NCBI RefSeq assembly: GCF_000712135.1
Contig: NZ_JOOE01000001.1
Span: forward strand, 806,001-870,000
Length of the DNA stretch: 64,000 nt
Reading direction: 5' to 3'
From: Sphingomonas sp. UNC305MFCol5.2
GTDB lineage: Bacteria; Pseudomonadota; Alphaproteobacteria; Sphingomonadales; Sphingomonadaceae
Shown here: positions 33,388 through 41,228 of the stretch, one piece after another
Position numbering within the stretch: the first letter of the stretch is position 1
Layout of the letters: every line of letters starts with the position of its first letter
Position numbers and translations under genes: made by a program
The notes under the pieces: generated by a model
Databases searched by the model: none
What the model saw: the letters and a program-made list of their open reading frames with translations, nothing else
What the model was told of the DNA's origin: nothing

Positions 33388-34139
33388 GACGTCTTTTCGG
33401 CGCGGAACGCAGCCTCGCCGGCATCCGACACTTCGACCCATTTGGGATCCGGCGCGGCCTCGGCTTCGTAATTATCGTGCCAGTTCCACCATTTGTACGT
33501 CGACGTCTGCGGATAGCCTTCGGGCGAATCCTCCCACACCTCCTGCCGGCCGAGCGGAGTCAGATCGAGATAGTTCCATACCGTCCCCATCGCCTCGTCG
33601 CCGCGATTATTGATGAAGTAGGTGCGGTAGATGCGCTCGCCGTCGCGGATGAAGACATTGTGGCCGTGCCACTCGTCGACGCCGAAATCCTTGTCGAAGT
33701 CATCGGTCAAGGTCACCCACGGCATCTCCCAGCCCATCCGCGCCTTGAGCCGCGCGATATCCGCCTGCGGCGCGCGCGAGGCGTAGACGAGCGTGGTGTC
33801 GCGCGCGTTCAGATGCGCGAGATTGGATACCTGATCCGCGCCGAGCGAGCAGCCGCGGCAGGCATGATCGGGCCAGCCGAACACGCCGGGCTCGAAGAAC
33901 GCGCGATAGACGATCAGCTGGCGTCGGCCCGCGAACAGATCGAGCAGGCTCACCTTGCCGTTCGGCCCCTCGAACGCATAGTCCTTGTCGACCGCCATCC
34001 ACGGCATCCGCCGCCGCTCGGCGGCCAGCGCGTCGCGGGCACGGGTCTGCGCCTTCTCCTTGACGAGCAGGTCCGCGCGAGCGGCTTCCCATGCCTCCGG
34101 TGCGACCACGGGGGGATGGTTCTTCGGCAATTCCTGCAT
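33384..34139 (-). CDS. DUF899 family thioredoxin-like protein
   Basis: 251 residues from ATG 34137-34139. DUF899 is seen in PPVVAPEAWEAARADLLVKEKAQTRARDALAAERRRMPW, DYAFEGPNGKVSLLDLFAGRRQLIVYRAF, the CRGCSLGADQV motif in a thioredoxin-like fold, and AEWH-like DEWHGHNVFI, TYFINNRGDEAMGTVWNYLDLTPLGRQEVWEDSP. Probably redox active; role unknown. A GTG at 34145 overlaps the upstream stop, but its spacing to AGGAG is only two bases, while the ATG lies eight bases away, so ATG is preferred. Third gene of the ArsR operon. Confidence 0.87.
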   Translation of the reverse strand: MQELPKNHPPVVAPEAWEAARADLLVKEKAQTRARDALAAERRRMPWMAVDKDYAFEGPNGKVSLLDLFAGRRQLIVYRAFFEPGVFGWPDHACRGCSLGADQVSNLAHLNARDTTLVYASRAPQADIARLKARMGWEMPWVTLTDDFDKDFGVDEWHGHNVFIRDGERIYRTYFINNRGDEAMGTVWNYLDLTPLGRQEVWEDSPEGYPQTSTYKWWNWHDNYEAEAAPDPKWVEVSDAGEAAFRAEKTS

Positions 34140-34141
34140 GC

Positions 34142-34612
34142 TCACTGCTCCTGCTCGCCGGTGACCGCCGCGATACGCGAGATGACCGTGCTCCAGCCGT
34201 TGCTCATATTGCGATAGGCGGTATCGTTGCGCGGCAGGACAAAGCCCGAATGGACCACGTGCAGCCGCGTGCCGCCCTCCGCCGCCTCCAGCGTATAGGT
34301 AACCACGGTATCGAGCAGCGAGCCGTAACCCGCGTTGCCCTCATGACCGCCCTTCCACGAATAAGCGAAGCGTTCGTTGGGGATCACCTCCAGCACCTGG
34401 CAGTGAATCGTGCCATCCCATTCGCCCGCCGGCGTCGTCTGATACGTGAAGCGGTTGCCCGCCACGGGCACGAAGTCGCTCGGCACCATGCCGAGCCAGC
34501 GCGCCATCAACTCGCCCGAGGTCAACGTCTTCCAGATCGTCTCAGGAGCGTGGGGAAACACCTCGTCGACCACGATCTCGCGGGCGCGGGTCTGCAATGC
34601 GGCGTCGTTCAT
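34142..34612 (-). CDS. SRPBCC (AHSA1/START-like) domain protein
   Basis: 156 residues. The helix-grip fold typical of Aha1/CalC-like proteins: VFPHAPETIWKTLTSGELMARWLGM, TPAGEWDGTIHCQVLEVIPNERFAYSWKGG, and VTYTLEAAEGGTRLHVVHSGF. Binds hydrophobic ligands in a large cavity; often paired with ArsR regulators and DUF899. It overlaps both neighbours (ATG overlapping the ArsR stop). Ligand unknown. Ends with STVISRIAAVTGEQEQ. Confidence 0.88.
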   Translation of the reverse strand: MNDAALQTRAREIVVDEVFPHAPETIWKTLTSGELMARWLGMVPSDFVPVAGNRFTYQTTPAGEWDGTIHCQVLEVIPNERFAYSWKGGHEGNAGYGSLLDTVVTYTLEAAEGGTRLHVVHSGFVLPRNDTAYRNMSNGWSTVISRIAAVTGEQEQ

Positions 34613-34938
34613 GGATCGATCTCCTTCAAAAGGTTACGCAGCGTATCGAGGCGTTCGCGCCAGAAGACCTCGTAATGGTCCAGCCAGTCGAACAGCGGGG
34701 CCAGGCCTTCGGGCTTGGCGCGATAATAGACGTTCCGCCCCTGCGGCCGCTCGGCGACGAGGCCTGCCAGCTTCAGCGACTTGAGATGCTGCGAGACTGC
34801 ACCCTGGGTCACGCCGCTCGACCGGGTCAGCTCGGCGACGTTGATTTCCTTCGCGCGGGCAATCCGCTCGAACACGGCGCGCCGCGTTGGATCGGCGAGC
34901 GCGCGCATGACGGAATCGATAGGGCTGGGCTGGATCAT
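34609..34938 (-). CDS. ArsR family transcriptional regulator
   Basis: 109 residues from ATG 34936-34938 (a TTG three codons earlier is possible). Winged helix: MRALADPTRRAVFERIARAKEINVAELTRSSGVTQGAVSQHLKSLKLAGLVAERPQ-type pattern, then QGRNVYYRAK (wing). No metal-binding Cys pair of the classic arsenic type is present, so it is more likely a non-metal sensor of this family. First gene of the operon ArsR-SRPBCC-DUF899-small membrane protein. Two AATCAATTAG copies lie just upstream and are the likely self-regulatory site. Confidence 0.88.
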   Translation of the reverse strand: MIQPSPIDSVMRALADPTRRAVFERIARAKEINVAELTRSSGVTQGAVSQHLKSLKLAGLVAERPQGRNVYYRAKPEGLAPLFDWLDHYEVFWRERLDTLRNLLKEIDP

Positions 34939-34941
34939 GCG

Positions 34942-34969
34942 AATCAATTAGGATTCGCTAATCAATTAG
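34942..34969. promoter_or_regulatory. Tandem AATCAATTAG boxes upstream of the ArsR gene
   Basis: Perfect 10-base direct repeats at 34942-34951 and 34960-34969, 18 bases apart, immediately upstream of the ArsR start, in a strongly AT-rich patch of an otherwise GC-rich region. On the reverse strand TTGACT (near 34968) could be a -35. Likely ArsR operator/promoter. Confidence 0.45.
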
Positions 34970-35037
34970 TCAATGCTAATTGTATCGTCGCACGACGCGC
35001 GTGGACAGTCGTGTCCTGGGTGGGCTATCGGCCGCGC

Positions 35038-35238
35038 ATGCCAGTCACCGCCACGATCATGAATTCCACCACCGGCCAGCCGATTCAGAAGCTGACCTTC
35101 GGCCGCATGCCCAAGCCCTGGGCCTCGTTCACGCTGGAGAGCGGCGAACTCGTCACCGCGGATCGCGTCGATATCGGCAAGCCGGCGCCCGGCAAGGTCG
35201 TGGTGCCGGTATCGGTCTGGGTCACGCCGAAGAAATAG
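35038..35238 (+). CDS. Short conserved-looking protein, uncharacterised
   Basis: 66 residues. Compact beta-type sequence: PVTATIMNSTTGQPIQKLTFGRMPKPWASFTLESGELVTADRVDIGKPAPGKVVVPVSVWVTPKK. The last part is alternating and basic. No signal or membrane segment. The frame continues upstream without a better start; ATG at 35038 chosen. No partner gene. It lies between the ArsR promoter and the leader RNA. Reading frame and composition suggest a real gene, but it could be spurious. Confidence 0.5.
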   Translation: MPVTATIMNSTTGQPIQKLTFGRMPKPWASFTLESGELVTADRVDIGKPAPGKVVVPVSVWVTPKK

Positions 35239-35294
35239 CGGCCTTCCGCCCGGCGCCAGCAACACTTCGTTACAATCGACCGCGCCGCCGCGCA

Positions 35295-35323
35295 TTGAAA
35301 CCCTAACCCCGTCCTCCTAGATT
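35295..35323 (+). promoter_or_regulatory. Candidate sigma-70 promoter of the DUF465/BAX-inhibitor operon
   Basis: TTGAAA (35295-35300), 17-base spacer, TAGATT (35318-35323). Five of six and four of six positions match the consensus. Predicted transcript start is near 35330, leaving ~150 bases of 5' leader before the first gene. Confidence 0.55.
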
Positions 35324-35329
35324 GGTCTT

Positions 35330-35479
35330 GCGGGACCGGGCCCCTCTGGCGGCGGCTTCACCTGAAGCCCCGTGATGTCGGACCGCATCGAGCTAGCTCG
35401 GTGCAGGTTTGGCGGCTGTCCGTCACCACCCCTCACCGAGAGACCGGCTCGATCGATGTAACTGTCGATGGAGTGGCAT
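35330..35479 (+). ncRNA. Structured 5' leader of the DUF465/BI-1 operon (possible ybhL-leader type)
   Basis: Between the promoter and the first start codon lies a ~150-base untranslated region with clear pairing potential: GGCTTC-acct-GAAGCC (35352-35369 region), a CATCGAG-ctag-CTCGGTG hairpin, and a downstream GGCTCGATCGATG that could pair with the same CATCGAG, which offers two exclusive folds. A ybhL-leader RNA family is known upstream of YbhL-like BAX-inhibitor genes in alphaproteobacteria, and the operon here encodes such a protein. I cannot align to the model here, so the family assignment is tentative. Confidence 0.45.
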
Positions 35480-35695
35480 GTGAATACCCTGATCGAGCGG
35501 CTGATCGCCGCGCACCGCATCCTCAACCGCGAAATTCGCCGCGAGCTCGCTCGCCGGTTTCCCGATCCCCTGCGCCTGAGCCGGCTCAAGAAGGAGCGGC
35601 TCGCGATCAAGGACCGGCTGTTCCGCCATTTCCCCGACGCGGCCGAGATGCGCCGCCTCGCCCGCGGCGCGATCCGCCGCGCGCGCCACGCCTAG
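35480..35695 (+). CDS. YdcH/DUF465 family small protein
   Basis: 71 residues. Highly basic, helical: LIERLIAAHRILNREIRRELARRFPDPLRLSRLKKERLAIKDRLFRHF, which is the DUF465 pattern (L...H..L...I..E and LK.EKL.lKD.l). The GTG at 35480 has GGAG six bases upstream; an ATG at 35468 in frame has no ribosome site. First gene of the operon with the BI-1 protein. Function unknown; may bind nucleic acid or membranes. Confidence 0.75.
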   Translation: MNTLIERLIAAHRILNREIRRELARRFPDPLRLSRLKKERLAIKDRLFRHFPDAAEMRRLARGAIRRARHA

Positions 35696-35707
35696 GAGAA
35701 ACCACCA

Positions 35708-36421
35708 GTGGACAATCTTTCCGCCTTCAACCGCAGCGCCGCCAGTGCCGCGCAGGTCCGCTACGATGAGGGCCTGCGCCGGCACATGCTCGGGATCTAC
35801 CGCAACATGGGGCTGGGCCTCGCCATCACCGGCGTGATCGCGCTCCTCGTCGCCAGTTCGCCGCCGCTCGTCGCCTTGATCTTCGGCACCCCGCTGAAGT
35901 GGGTGGCGATGCTGGCGCCGCTCGCCTTCGTGTTCTTTTTCACCTTCCGGATCGAGCGGATGACGACGGCAGGCGCGCGCACGGCCTTTTTCGCGTTCGC
36001 CGCGATCATGGGCGTGTCGATGGCGAGCATCTTCCTCGTCTTCACCGGCACCAGCATCGCGATGGCGTTCTTCACGGCTTCGGCGATGTTCGCGGGCCTC
36101 AGCCTGTGGGGCTATACCACCAATCGCGACCTGACCGGCATGGGGACCTTCCTGTTCGTCGGCCTGATCGCAGTGATCGGCGCGAGCCTGGTCAACCTGT
36201 TCCTCGGCTCGAGCCTGCTCCAGATGGCACTGTCGGTCGTCGGCGTCGTGGTGTTCGCGGGTCTTACCGCTTGGGACACGCAGCGCCTGAAGAGCGAATA
36301 TCTCGTCTACGGCAACAGCCAGGCCGCCGAGAAGCTCGCAATCATGGGGGCGCTGTCGCTGTATCTGAACCTCATCAACATGTTCCAGCTGCTGCTGGGG
36401 CTGATGGGCGAACGGGAGTAA
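35708..36421 (+). CDS. BAX inhibitor-1 / YccA-YbhL family membrane protein
   Basis: 237 residues with seven predicted membrane helices, e.g. NMGLGLAITGVIALLVASSPP, WVAMLAPLAFVFFFTF and GTFLFVGLIAVIGASLVNLFLG, and the family-typical ending TAWDTQRLKSEY, then GALSLYLNLINMFQLLLGLMG. Family members are pH-gated calcium leak channels or protease (FtsH) modulators. GTG start at 35708 with AGGAG upstream. Follows DUF465 by 12 bases and may be controlled by the leader RNA. Confidence 0.9.
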   Translation: MDNLSAFNRSAASAAQVRYDEGLRRHMLGIYRNMGLGLAITGVIALLVASSPPLVALIFGTPLKWVAMLAPLAFVFFFTFRIERMTTAGARTAFFAFAAIMGVSMASIFLVFTGTSIAMAFFTASAMFAGLSLWGYTTNRDLTGMGTFLFVGLIAVIGASLVNLFLGSSLLQMALSVVGVVVFAGLTAWDTQRLKSEYLVYGNSQAAEKLAIMGALSLYLNLINMFQLLLGLMGERE

Positions 36422-36425
36422 CAGC

Positions 36426-36728
36426 ATGAGCGGCAACTTCACTTGCCCCGTCGACGGCACCAAATTGGTGCCGATCGAGCGCTCGGGGATCGAGATCGAT
36501 CATTGCCCCAGCTGCCGCGGCGTGTGGCTGGATCGCGGCGAGCTCGACAAGATCATCGAGCGCAACGCCACGTCGGCGGCGCCGGTGCTGCCCCAGCAAT
36601 CGCAGCCCGCGCCGCAGGCAACGCCTTGGTCGGACGAGCGTCCGCGCTACGACGACCGCCAGCGCCACCATGGCGGCCATTATCCGCACAAGAAGCGCAA
36701 GTCTTTCCTCGAAGAGCTGTTCGACTAG
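36426..36728 (+). CDS. zf-TFIIB (zinc-ribbon) domain protein
   Basis: 100 residues. N-terminal zinc ribbon: TCPVDGTKLVPIERSGIEIDHCPSCRGVWLDRGELDKIIE with Cys at C-x-V-D and C-P-S-C (four ligands shared between CPVD/CPSC with GVWLD signature). The rest is Pro/Gln/His-rich and ends in basic KKRKSFLEELFD. Four bases after the BI-1 gene, hence in the same operon. Function unknown; small zinc-binding, perhaps nucleic-acid or protein binding. Confidence 0.82.
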   Translation: MSGNFTCPVDGTKLVPIERSGIEIDHCPSCRGVWLDRGELDKIIERNATSAAPVLPQQSQPAPQATPWSDERPRYDDRQRHHGGHYPHKKRKSFLEELFD

Positions 36729-36758
36729 GCCCCCTTACCCCGGACAGCCTTCAACCTT

Positions 36759-36795
36759 CGCCCGTCGCCGATCCGTCGGCGGCGGGCGTTTCTTT
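36759..36795 (+). terminator. Rho-independent terminator after the zinc-ribbon gene
   Basis: CGCCCGTCGCCGA, short loop tccg, TCGGCGGCGGGCG, then TTTCTTT. A long GC stem with a T-rich tail ends the DUF465 operon. Confidence 0.75.
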
Positions 36796-36845
36796 GCCCG
36801 GCCGCCGTCGCTATCGTCACGCTCCAACGATCGGGAGAGCGAGCA

Positions 36846-38183
36846 ATGGTCACGCGCAGAACGATGCTCGGCGGCGCCGCGGCACTTACGACGACCGCCA
36901 TACTCCCGGTCCGCGCTGCCCCCGCTTTCGTCCGGCGGGAAGGCACGCGGCTGATGCTCGGGGGCAAGCCCTATCGCTTCGCAGGTGCCAACCTCTGGTA
37001 CGCCGCCTGGCTCGGTGCCGACGCTCCCTATGGTGATCGCGAGCGGCTCAAGCGCGAGCTCGACACGCTCGCCGCGACCGGCGTCACCAACCTGCGCATC
37101 GCCGCCTCGGCCGAGGATTCGCCGCTCAAGAACTCGGTTAAGCCCGCCTTCCACGGCGCCGGGCCCGATTCCGCCGATCCGGCATTGCTCGACGGGCTCG
37201 ATTTCTGCCTCGCCGAGATGGCGAAGCGGAACATGAAGGCCGTGCTCTATTTGACCAATTTCTGGGAATGGTCGGGCGGGATGATGACCTATCTCTATTA
37301 CGTCACCGGCAAGTACATGGACGTCAACGATCCCGCGCATCCCTGGCCCGCCTTCCCCAACGCCGTCGCCCAATTCTACGCCAATCCCAGAGCAGTCGCG
37401 CTCAATCATGCGTGGGTGCGAAAGATCGTCGGCCGCACCAATGCAATCACCGGCACCGCCTATCGCGACGACCCGACGATCGTGGCGTGGCAGCTCGCCA
37501 ACGAGCCGCGCCCCGCCGGCGACCTCGCCACCGCGACGCCTTTGCTCTCCGCTTATCATGCATGGGTCCAGGGCAGTGCCCGCCTGATCAAGTCGATCGA
37601 CCGCAACCACCTCGTCTCCACCGGCAGCGAGGGACTGATGGGCAGCGTCGGCAGCGCCGACATCTTCCGGAAGGCGCATGGCGTTCCCGAGATCGACTAT
37701 CTCACTGCCCATATCTGGCCGCTCAACTGGAGCTGGGTCGACGCGAAGGACATTCCCGGCACGCATGCCGCCGCCACGGCCAAGGTCGCCGAATATCTCC
37801 AGCAGCATCAGGCGCTGGCGAAGGCGCTGGGCAAGCCGCTGGTGATCGAGGAATTCGGCTATCCGCGCGACGGCGGTGGCTATGATCCAGAGGCAAGCAC
37901 ACACTTCAAGGACCTGTATTACCAGCAAATCTACGACGCAGTGCTCAACAGCGCGCGCACCGGCGGCCCGATCGCCGGTTCGAACTTCTGGGCGTGGAAC
38001 GGTGCCGGCCGCGCGCTCCATGGCGACCACCGCTTCCGCTCGGGCGACACTGCCTGGCTCGGCGATCCCCCGCATGAGCCGCAGGGCTGGTACGGCGTGT
38101 TCGATACCGACGCGAGCACGCGGGGTGTGATCACCGCGCATGCGAAAGCGCTGGCCAGCGTGGGCGAGCCGATCGCCGCATAA
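36846..38183 (+). CDS. GH5 endo-1,4-beta-mannanase-like secreted glycosidase
   Basis: 445 residues. Twin-arginine-like leader (VTRRTMLGGAAALTTTAILPVRAA) then a TIM barrel. GH5_7 features: YRFAGANLWYAAWLG, KAVLYLTNFWEWSGGM, acid/base Glu in IVAWQLANEPRP, LTAHIWPLNWSWVD, and the nucleophile Glu in KPLVIEEFGYPRDGGGYDP. Probably cleaves mannan in the periplasm or outside the cell. Stand-alone, with the REP pair at 38189 following. No CBM visible. Confidence 0.85.
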   Translation: MVTRRTMLGGAAALTTTAILPVRAAPAFVRREGTRLMLGGKPYRFAGANLWYAAWLGADAPYGDRERLKRELDTLAATGVTNLRIAASAEDSPLKNSVKPAFHGAGPDSADPALLDGLDFCLAEMAKRNMKAVLYLTNFWEWSGGMMTYLYYVTGKYMDVNDPAHPWPAFPNAVAQFYANPRAVALNHAWVRKIVGRTNAITGTAYRDDPTIVAWQLANEPRPAGDLATATPLLSAYHAWVQGSARLIKSIDRNHLVSTGSEGLMGSVGSADIFRKAHGVPEIDYLTAHIWPLNWSWVDAKDIPGTHAAATAKVAEYLQQHQALAKALGKPLVIEEFGYPRDGGGYDPEASTHFKDLYYQQIYDAVLNSARTGGPIAGSNFWAWNGAGRALHGDHRFRSGDTAWLGDPPHEPQGWYGVFDTDASTRGVITAHAKALASVGEPIAA

Positions 38184-38188
38184 TTCAG

Positions 38189-38308
38189 CCTCCCCCGCCA
38201 GGGGGAGGTGTCGCTGAAAGCGACGGAGGGGGAGGAAGCACGCCGGTCCGTTCTGGCATCCTCCCCCTCCGTCAGCCTGCGGCTGCCACCTCCCCCTGGC
38301 GGGGGAGG
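38189..38308. repeat. Inverted pair of long REP-like elements
   Basis: Left 38189-38236 and right 38259-38308 share identical outer hairpins (CCTCCCCCGCCAGGGGGAGG) and a GACGGAGGGGGAGGA block, while their inner hairpins differ (GTCGCT-GAA-AGCGAC in one, GTCAGCC-tgc-GGCTGCC in the other) yet stay paired. Clear signature of selection on structure. Confidence 0.85.
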
Positions 38309-38393
38309 ATATCGTTGCTCGCGAAAGCTTCCCTACTCGCGTCCCAAACAAGCCTCCGTTGCCGCTCCGGCCCGCACGGCCCATTTGCCTCCC

Positions 38394-39179
38394 ATGGCAT
38401 CTCTGCTCGATCCTTCCGCGCGTGGGCGCGTCATTCTCGTCGGCGCCGGTCCGGGCGATCCCGGGCTGCTCACCGTGCGTGCCGTCGAGGCGCTGAAGCA
38501 GGCCGACGTGCTGGTCCATGACGGGCTCGTCGATCCGCGCGTGCTCGATCTCGCTCCGCGGGCGCACCGCATCTCGGTCGCCAAGCAGCGCGCGCGCCAC
38601 ACGCTGTCGCAGGAAGCGATCAACGCCCTCATCATCGCGCATGTGAAGACCGGCGCGATCGTCGTGCGGCTAAAGGGCGGCGACCCGTTCATCTTCGGCC
38701 GCGGCGGCGAGGAAGTCGAAGCCGTGCGCGCCGCCGGCCTGCCGGTCGAAGTCATCCCCGGCATCTCCGCCGCATTGGGCGCCGCCGCCGAGGCGATGCT
38801 CCCCCTCACCCATCGCGACTGGTCGAGCGCGGTCAGCTTCGTCGCCGGCCAATGCAAGGGCCTCAGCGAACAGGATTGGTCGGGCCTCGCCGGCAAGGGC
38901 CGCACGCTCGTCATCTACATGGGCGTCGCGACCTGCCCCGACATCGCCGACAAATTGATGGCCGACGGCGTCGCCCCCGACATGCCCGTCGCAGTGCTCG
39001 AGCGCGGCACGCTCGAAGGAAGCCGGGCGCTGCGCACCTTGCTCGCCGATCTCGGCCCGATGGTCGCGCGCGAGAAGGTGCGGAGCCCGGCGATCATCGT
39101 CGTCGGCGAAGTCGTGATGCTCGCCGATGCCGAGGACAAGCTCGCCGCATGGGCCAAGACTGCGGAGGCGCTCGCATGA
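38394..39179 (+). CDS. cobA: Uroporphyrinogen-III C-methyltransferase
   Basis: 261 residues from ATG 38394. SAM-dependent methylation of uroporphyrinogen III to precorrin-2, feeding siroheme synthesis for the sulfite reductase encoded two genes downstream. Motifs: VILVGAGPGDPGLLTVRAVEALKQADVLVHDGLVD, and VVRLKGGDPFIFGRGGEEVE, plus VIPGISAALGAAAEAMLPLTHR. Shares ATGA overlap with DUF2849. No siroheme synthase (CysG N-domain) is fused, so dehydrogenation and chelation must be done elsewhere. Confidence 0.92.
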   Translation: MASLLDPSARGRVILVGAGPGDPGLLTVRAVEALKQADVLVHDGLVDPRVLDLAPRAHRISVAKQRARHTLSQEAINALIIAHVKTGAIVVRLKGGDPFIFGRGGEEVEAVRAAGLPVEVIPGISAALGAAAEAMLPLTHRDWSSAVSFVAGQCKGLSEQDWSGLAGKGRTLVIYMGVATCPDIADKLMADGVAPDMPVAVLERGTLEGSRALRTLLADLGPMVAREKVRSPAIIVVGEVVMLADAEDKLAAWAKTAEALA

Positions 39180-39472
39180 AGCTGCTCACCGGAAACGATC
39201 TCGCCACGGGCGACGTGACGTGGTGGACCGGCACCGGCTGGTCGCGCCATGTCGAGGACGCAGTCGATGTCGACGAGACCGGCGAGGCGATCGCCACCGA
39301 GGAAATCGGCGCCCGCCGCGTCAACGCCGCTTATGTGATCGATGCGGTGTCGACCCCCGAAGGACCGCGCCCGGCGCATATCAAGGACCGCATCCGCGCG
39401 CTCGGCCCCACCGTGCGCCTCGATCTCACGCTCAAACCCGCCGACCCCGATGCCGGCAGCTGGGTGATCTGA
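39176..39472 (+). CDS. DUF2849 protein
   Basis: 98 residues. Compact: MKLLTGNDLATGDVTWWTGTGWSRHVEDAVDVDE, then a segment with VNAAYVIDAV, HIKDRIRALGPTVRLDLTLKP. DUF2849 genes lie between the methyltransferase and sulfite/nitrite reductase in alphaproteobacteria and are thought to assist sulfite reduction; mechanism unknown. Overlaps cobA; one base separates it from the reductase. Confidence 0.87.
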   Translation: MKLLTGNDLATGDVTWWTGTGWSRHVEDAVDVDETGEAIATEEIGARRVNAAYVIDAVSTPEGPRPAHIKDRIRALGPTVRLDLTLKPADPDAGSWVI

Positions 39473-39473
39473 C

Positions 39474-41108
39474 ATGTACAAATACGACAGATACGATCAG
39501 GCGATCGTCGACGCCCGCGTCGAGGAATTCCGCGATCAGGCCGCGCGGCGCCTCTCGGGCGCACTGACCGAAGACCAGTTCAAGCCGCTGCGGCTCAAGA
39601 ACGGCCTCTATCTCCAGCTCCACGCCTATATGCTGCGCGTCGCCATTCCCTATGGCACGCTCGACAGCCGTCAGATGCGGATGCTCGGCCATATCGCGCG
39701 CAAATATGATCGCGGCTACGGCCATTTCACCACGCGGCAGAACGTCCAGTACAACTGGATCAAGCTGGAGGAAGCGCCCGATATCCTCGCCGAGCTGGCG
39801 ACGGTCGAGATGCACGCGATCCAGACGAGCGGCGAATCGATCCGCAACCTCTCGTCGGATCAATATGCCGGCGCCGCTGCCGACGAAGTCGCCGATCCGC
39901 GGCCCTGGGCCGAATTGCTCCGTCAAGCGACGACCTTCCATCCCGAATTCAGCTATCTGCCGCGGAAGTTCAAGATCGCGGTGACCGCCGCCGAGGAAGA
40001 CCGCGCCGCGATCCGCCTCCACGATGTCGGGCTCAAGCTCGTCACCAACGATGCCGGCGAGATCGGCTTCGAAGTCTATATCGGCGGCGGCATGGGCCGC
40101 ACGCCCTTCGTCGCGCCGCTGATCCGCCCGTTCCTGCCCGCGGACAATCTGTTCAGCTATCTCGAGGCCGCGCTGCGCGTGTGGAACCGCTGGGCGCGCC
40201 GCGACAACATCCACAAGCAGCGCATCAAGATCCTCGTCCACGATCTGGGCCAGGAGGAATTCACGCGCCAGGTCGAGGCCGAGTGGCAGGCGATCCTGCC
40301 CAACGGCACGGACGTTCCCCGCAAGGAACTCGATCGGATCGCCGAATATTTCGCGCCGCCGCCGTTCGAGGCCGGCTTGGCCGACACCGTCGACCGCACC
40401 GATCCCGATTTCGCCGTCTGGCTCGATCAGAACGTCAAGGCGCACAAGGCGCCGGGCTATGCGATCGTCAACATCAGCCTGAAGCCGATCGGCGGCATCC
40501 CGGGCGACGCCAGCGCCGACCAGATCGATCTGATGGCCGACCTCGCCCAAAAATACAGCTTCGACGAGCTGCGCGTGACGCACGCGCAGAACATCGTCCT
40601 GCCGCACGTTCGGAAAGCCGATCTCCGTGCGGTGTGGGAGCATCTCCGCGACGCCGGACTGGCCGAAGCCAATCTCGACCTGATCAGCGACATCATCGCC
40701 TGCCCCGGGCTCGATTATTGCAGCCTCGCCAATGCGCGCTCGATCCCCGTCGCGCAGAAGATCGCGACGCGCTTCGCCGATCTCGGCCGCCAGCGCGATC
40801 TCGGCGAACTGAAGCTCAAGATCAGCGGCTGCATCAACGCCTGCGGACACCACCATGCCGGCCATATCGGCATCCTCGGCGTCGATCGGAAAGGCACCGA
40901 GAATTACCAGCTCCTGCTCGGCGGATCGGGCGCGGAGGATGCCAGCCTCGGCAAGATCACCGGCCCCGGCTTCGACGAGGACGGCATCGTCAACGCCGTC
41001 GAGAAGGCGACCGCTGTCTATCTCGCCCGCCGCGAGGAGGGAGAACGCTTCCTCGACACTTATCGCCGCATCGGCATGGAGCCGTTCAAGGAGGCGCTCT
41101 ATGGTTGA
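39474..41108 (+). CDS. cysI: Nitrite/sulfite reductase, ferredoxin-dependent type
   Basis: 544 residues. Six-electron reduction of sulfite to sulfide (or nitrite to ammonia) with siroheme and 4Fe-4S. Motifs: HFTTRQNVQYNWIKLEEAPDILAELATV (siroheme Arg), RNLSSDQYAG, DLISDIIACPGLDYCSLAN and LKISGCINACGHHHAGHIGILGVD (the four cluster Cys: CxxxxxC and CxxxC). Operon position with cobA, DUF934 and cysH makes it sulfite reductase. No NADPH flavoprotein CysJ is near; electrons likely come from ferredoxin. The gene's end and the following DUF934 start are separated by a palindromic repeat. Confidence 0.93.
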   Translation: MYKYDRYDQAIVDARVEEFRDQAARRLSGALTEDQFKPLRLKNGLYLQLHAYMLRVAIPYGTLDSRQMRMLGHIARKYDRGYGHFTTRQNVQYNWIKLEEAPDILAELATVEMHAIQTSGESIRNLSSDQYAGAAADEVADPRPWAELLRQATTFHPEFSYLPRKFKIAVTAAEEDRAAIRLHDVGLKLVTNDAGEIGFEVYIGGGMGRTPFVAPLIRPFLPADNLFSYLEAALRVWNRWARRDNIHKQRIKILVHDLGQEEFTRQVEAEWQAILPNGTDVPRKELDRIAEYFAPPPFEAGLADTVDRTDPDFAVWLDQNVKAHKAPGYAIVNISLKPIGGIPGDASADQIDLMADLAQKYSFDELRVTHAQNIVLPHVRKADLRAVWEHLRDAGLAEANLDLISDIIACPGLDYCSLANARSIPVAQKIATRFADLGRQRDLGELKLKISGCINACGHHHAGHIGILGVDRKGTENYQLLLGGSGAEDASLGKITGPGFDEDGIVNAVEKATAVYLARREEGERFLDTYRRIGMEPFKEALYG

Positions 41109-41136
41109 TTCAACCTGCCATTTGGTCGCCCCCGCT

Positions 41137-41214
41137 CCGTTCGTTTCGAGCGTAGTCGAGAAACGGCCAGGCAATCCTTCCTCTCGGTTTCTCGACTTCG
41201 CTCGAAACGAACGG
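41137..41214. repeat. Palindromic repeat between cysI and DUF934 (same family as in mccB)
   Basis: Left arm 41137-41164 opens CCGTTCGTTTCGAGCG; right arm 41187-41214 is its reverse complement with one mismatch over 28 bases. Loop of ~22 bases. Related to the in-frame copy at 1673-1728. It falls in a spot where these genes are normally tightly coupled. Confidence 0.85.
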
Positions 41215-41228
41215 TGGGGAGACGCGGC

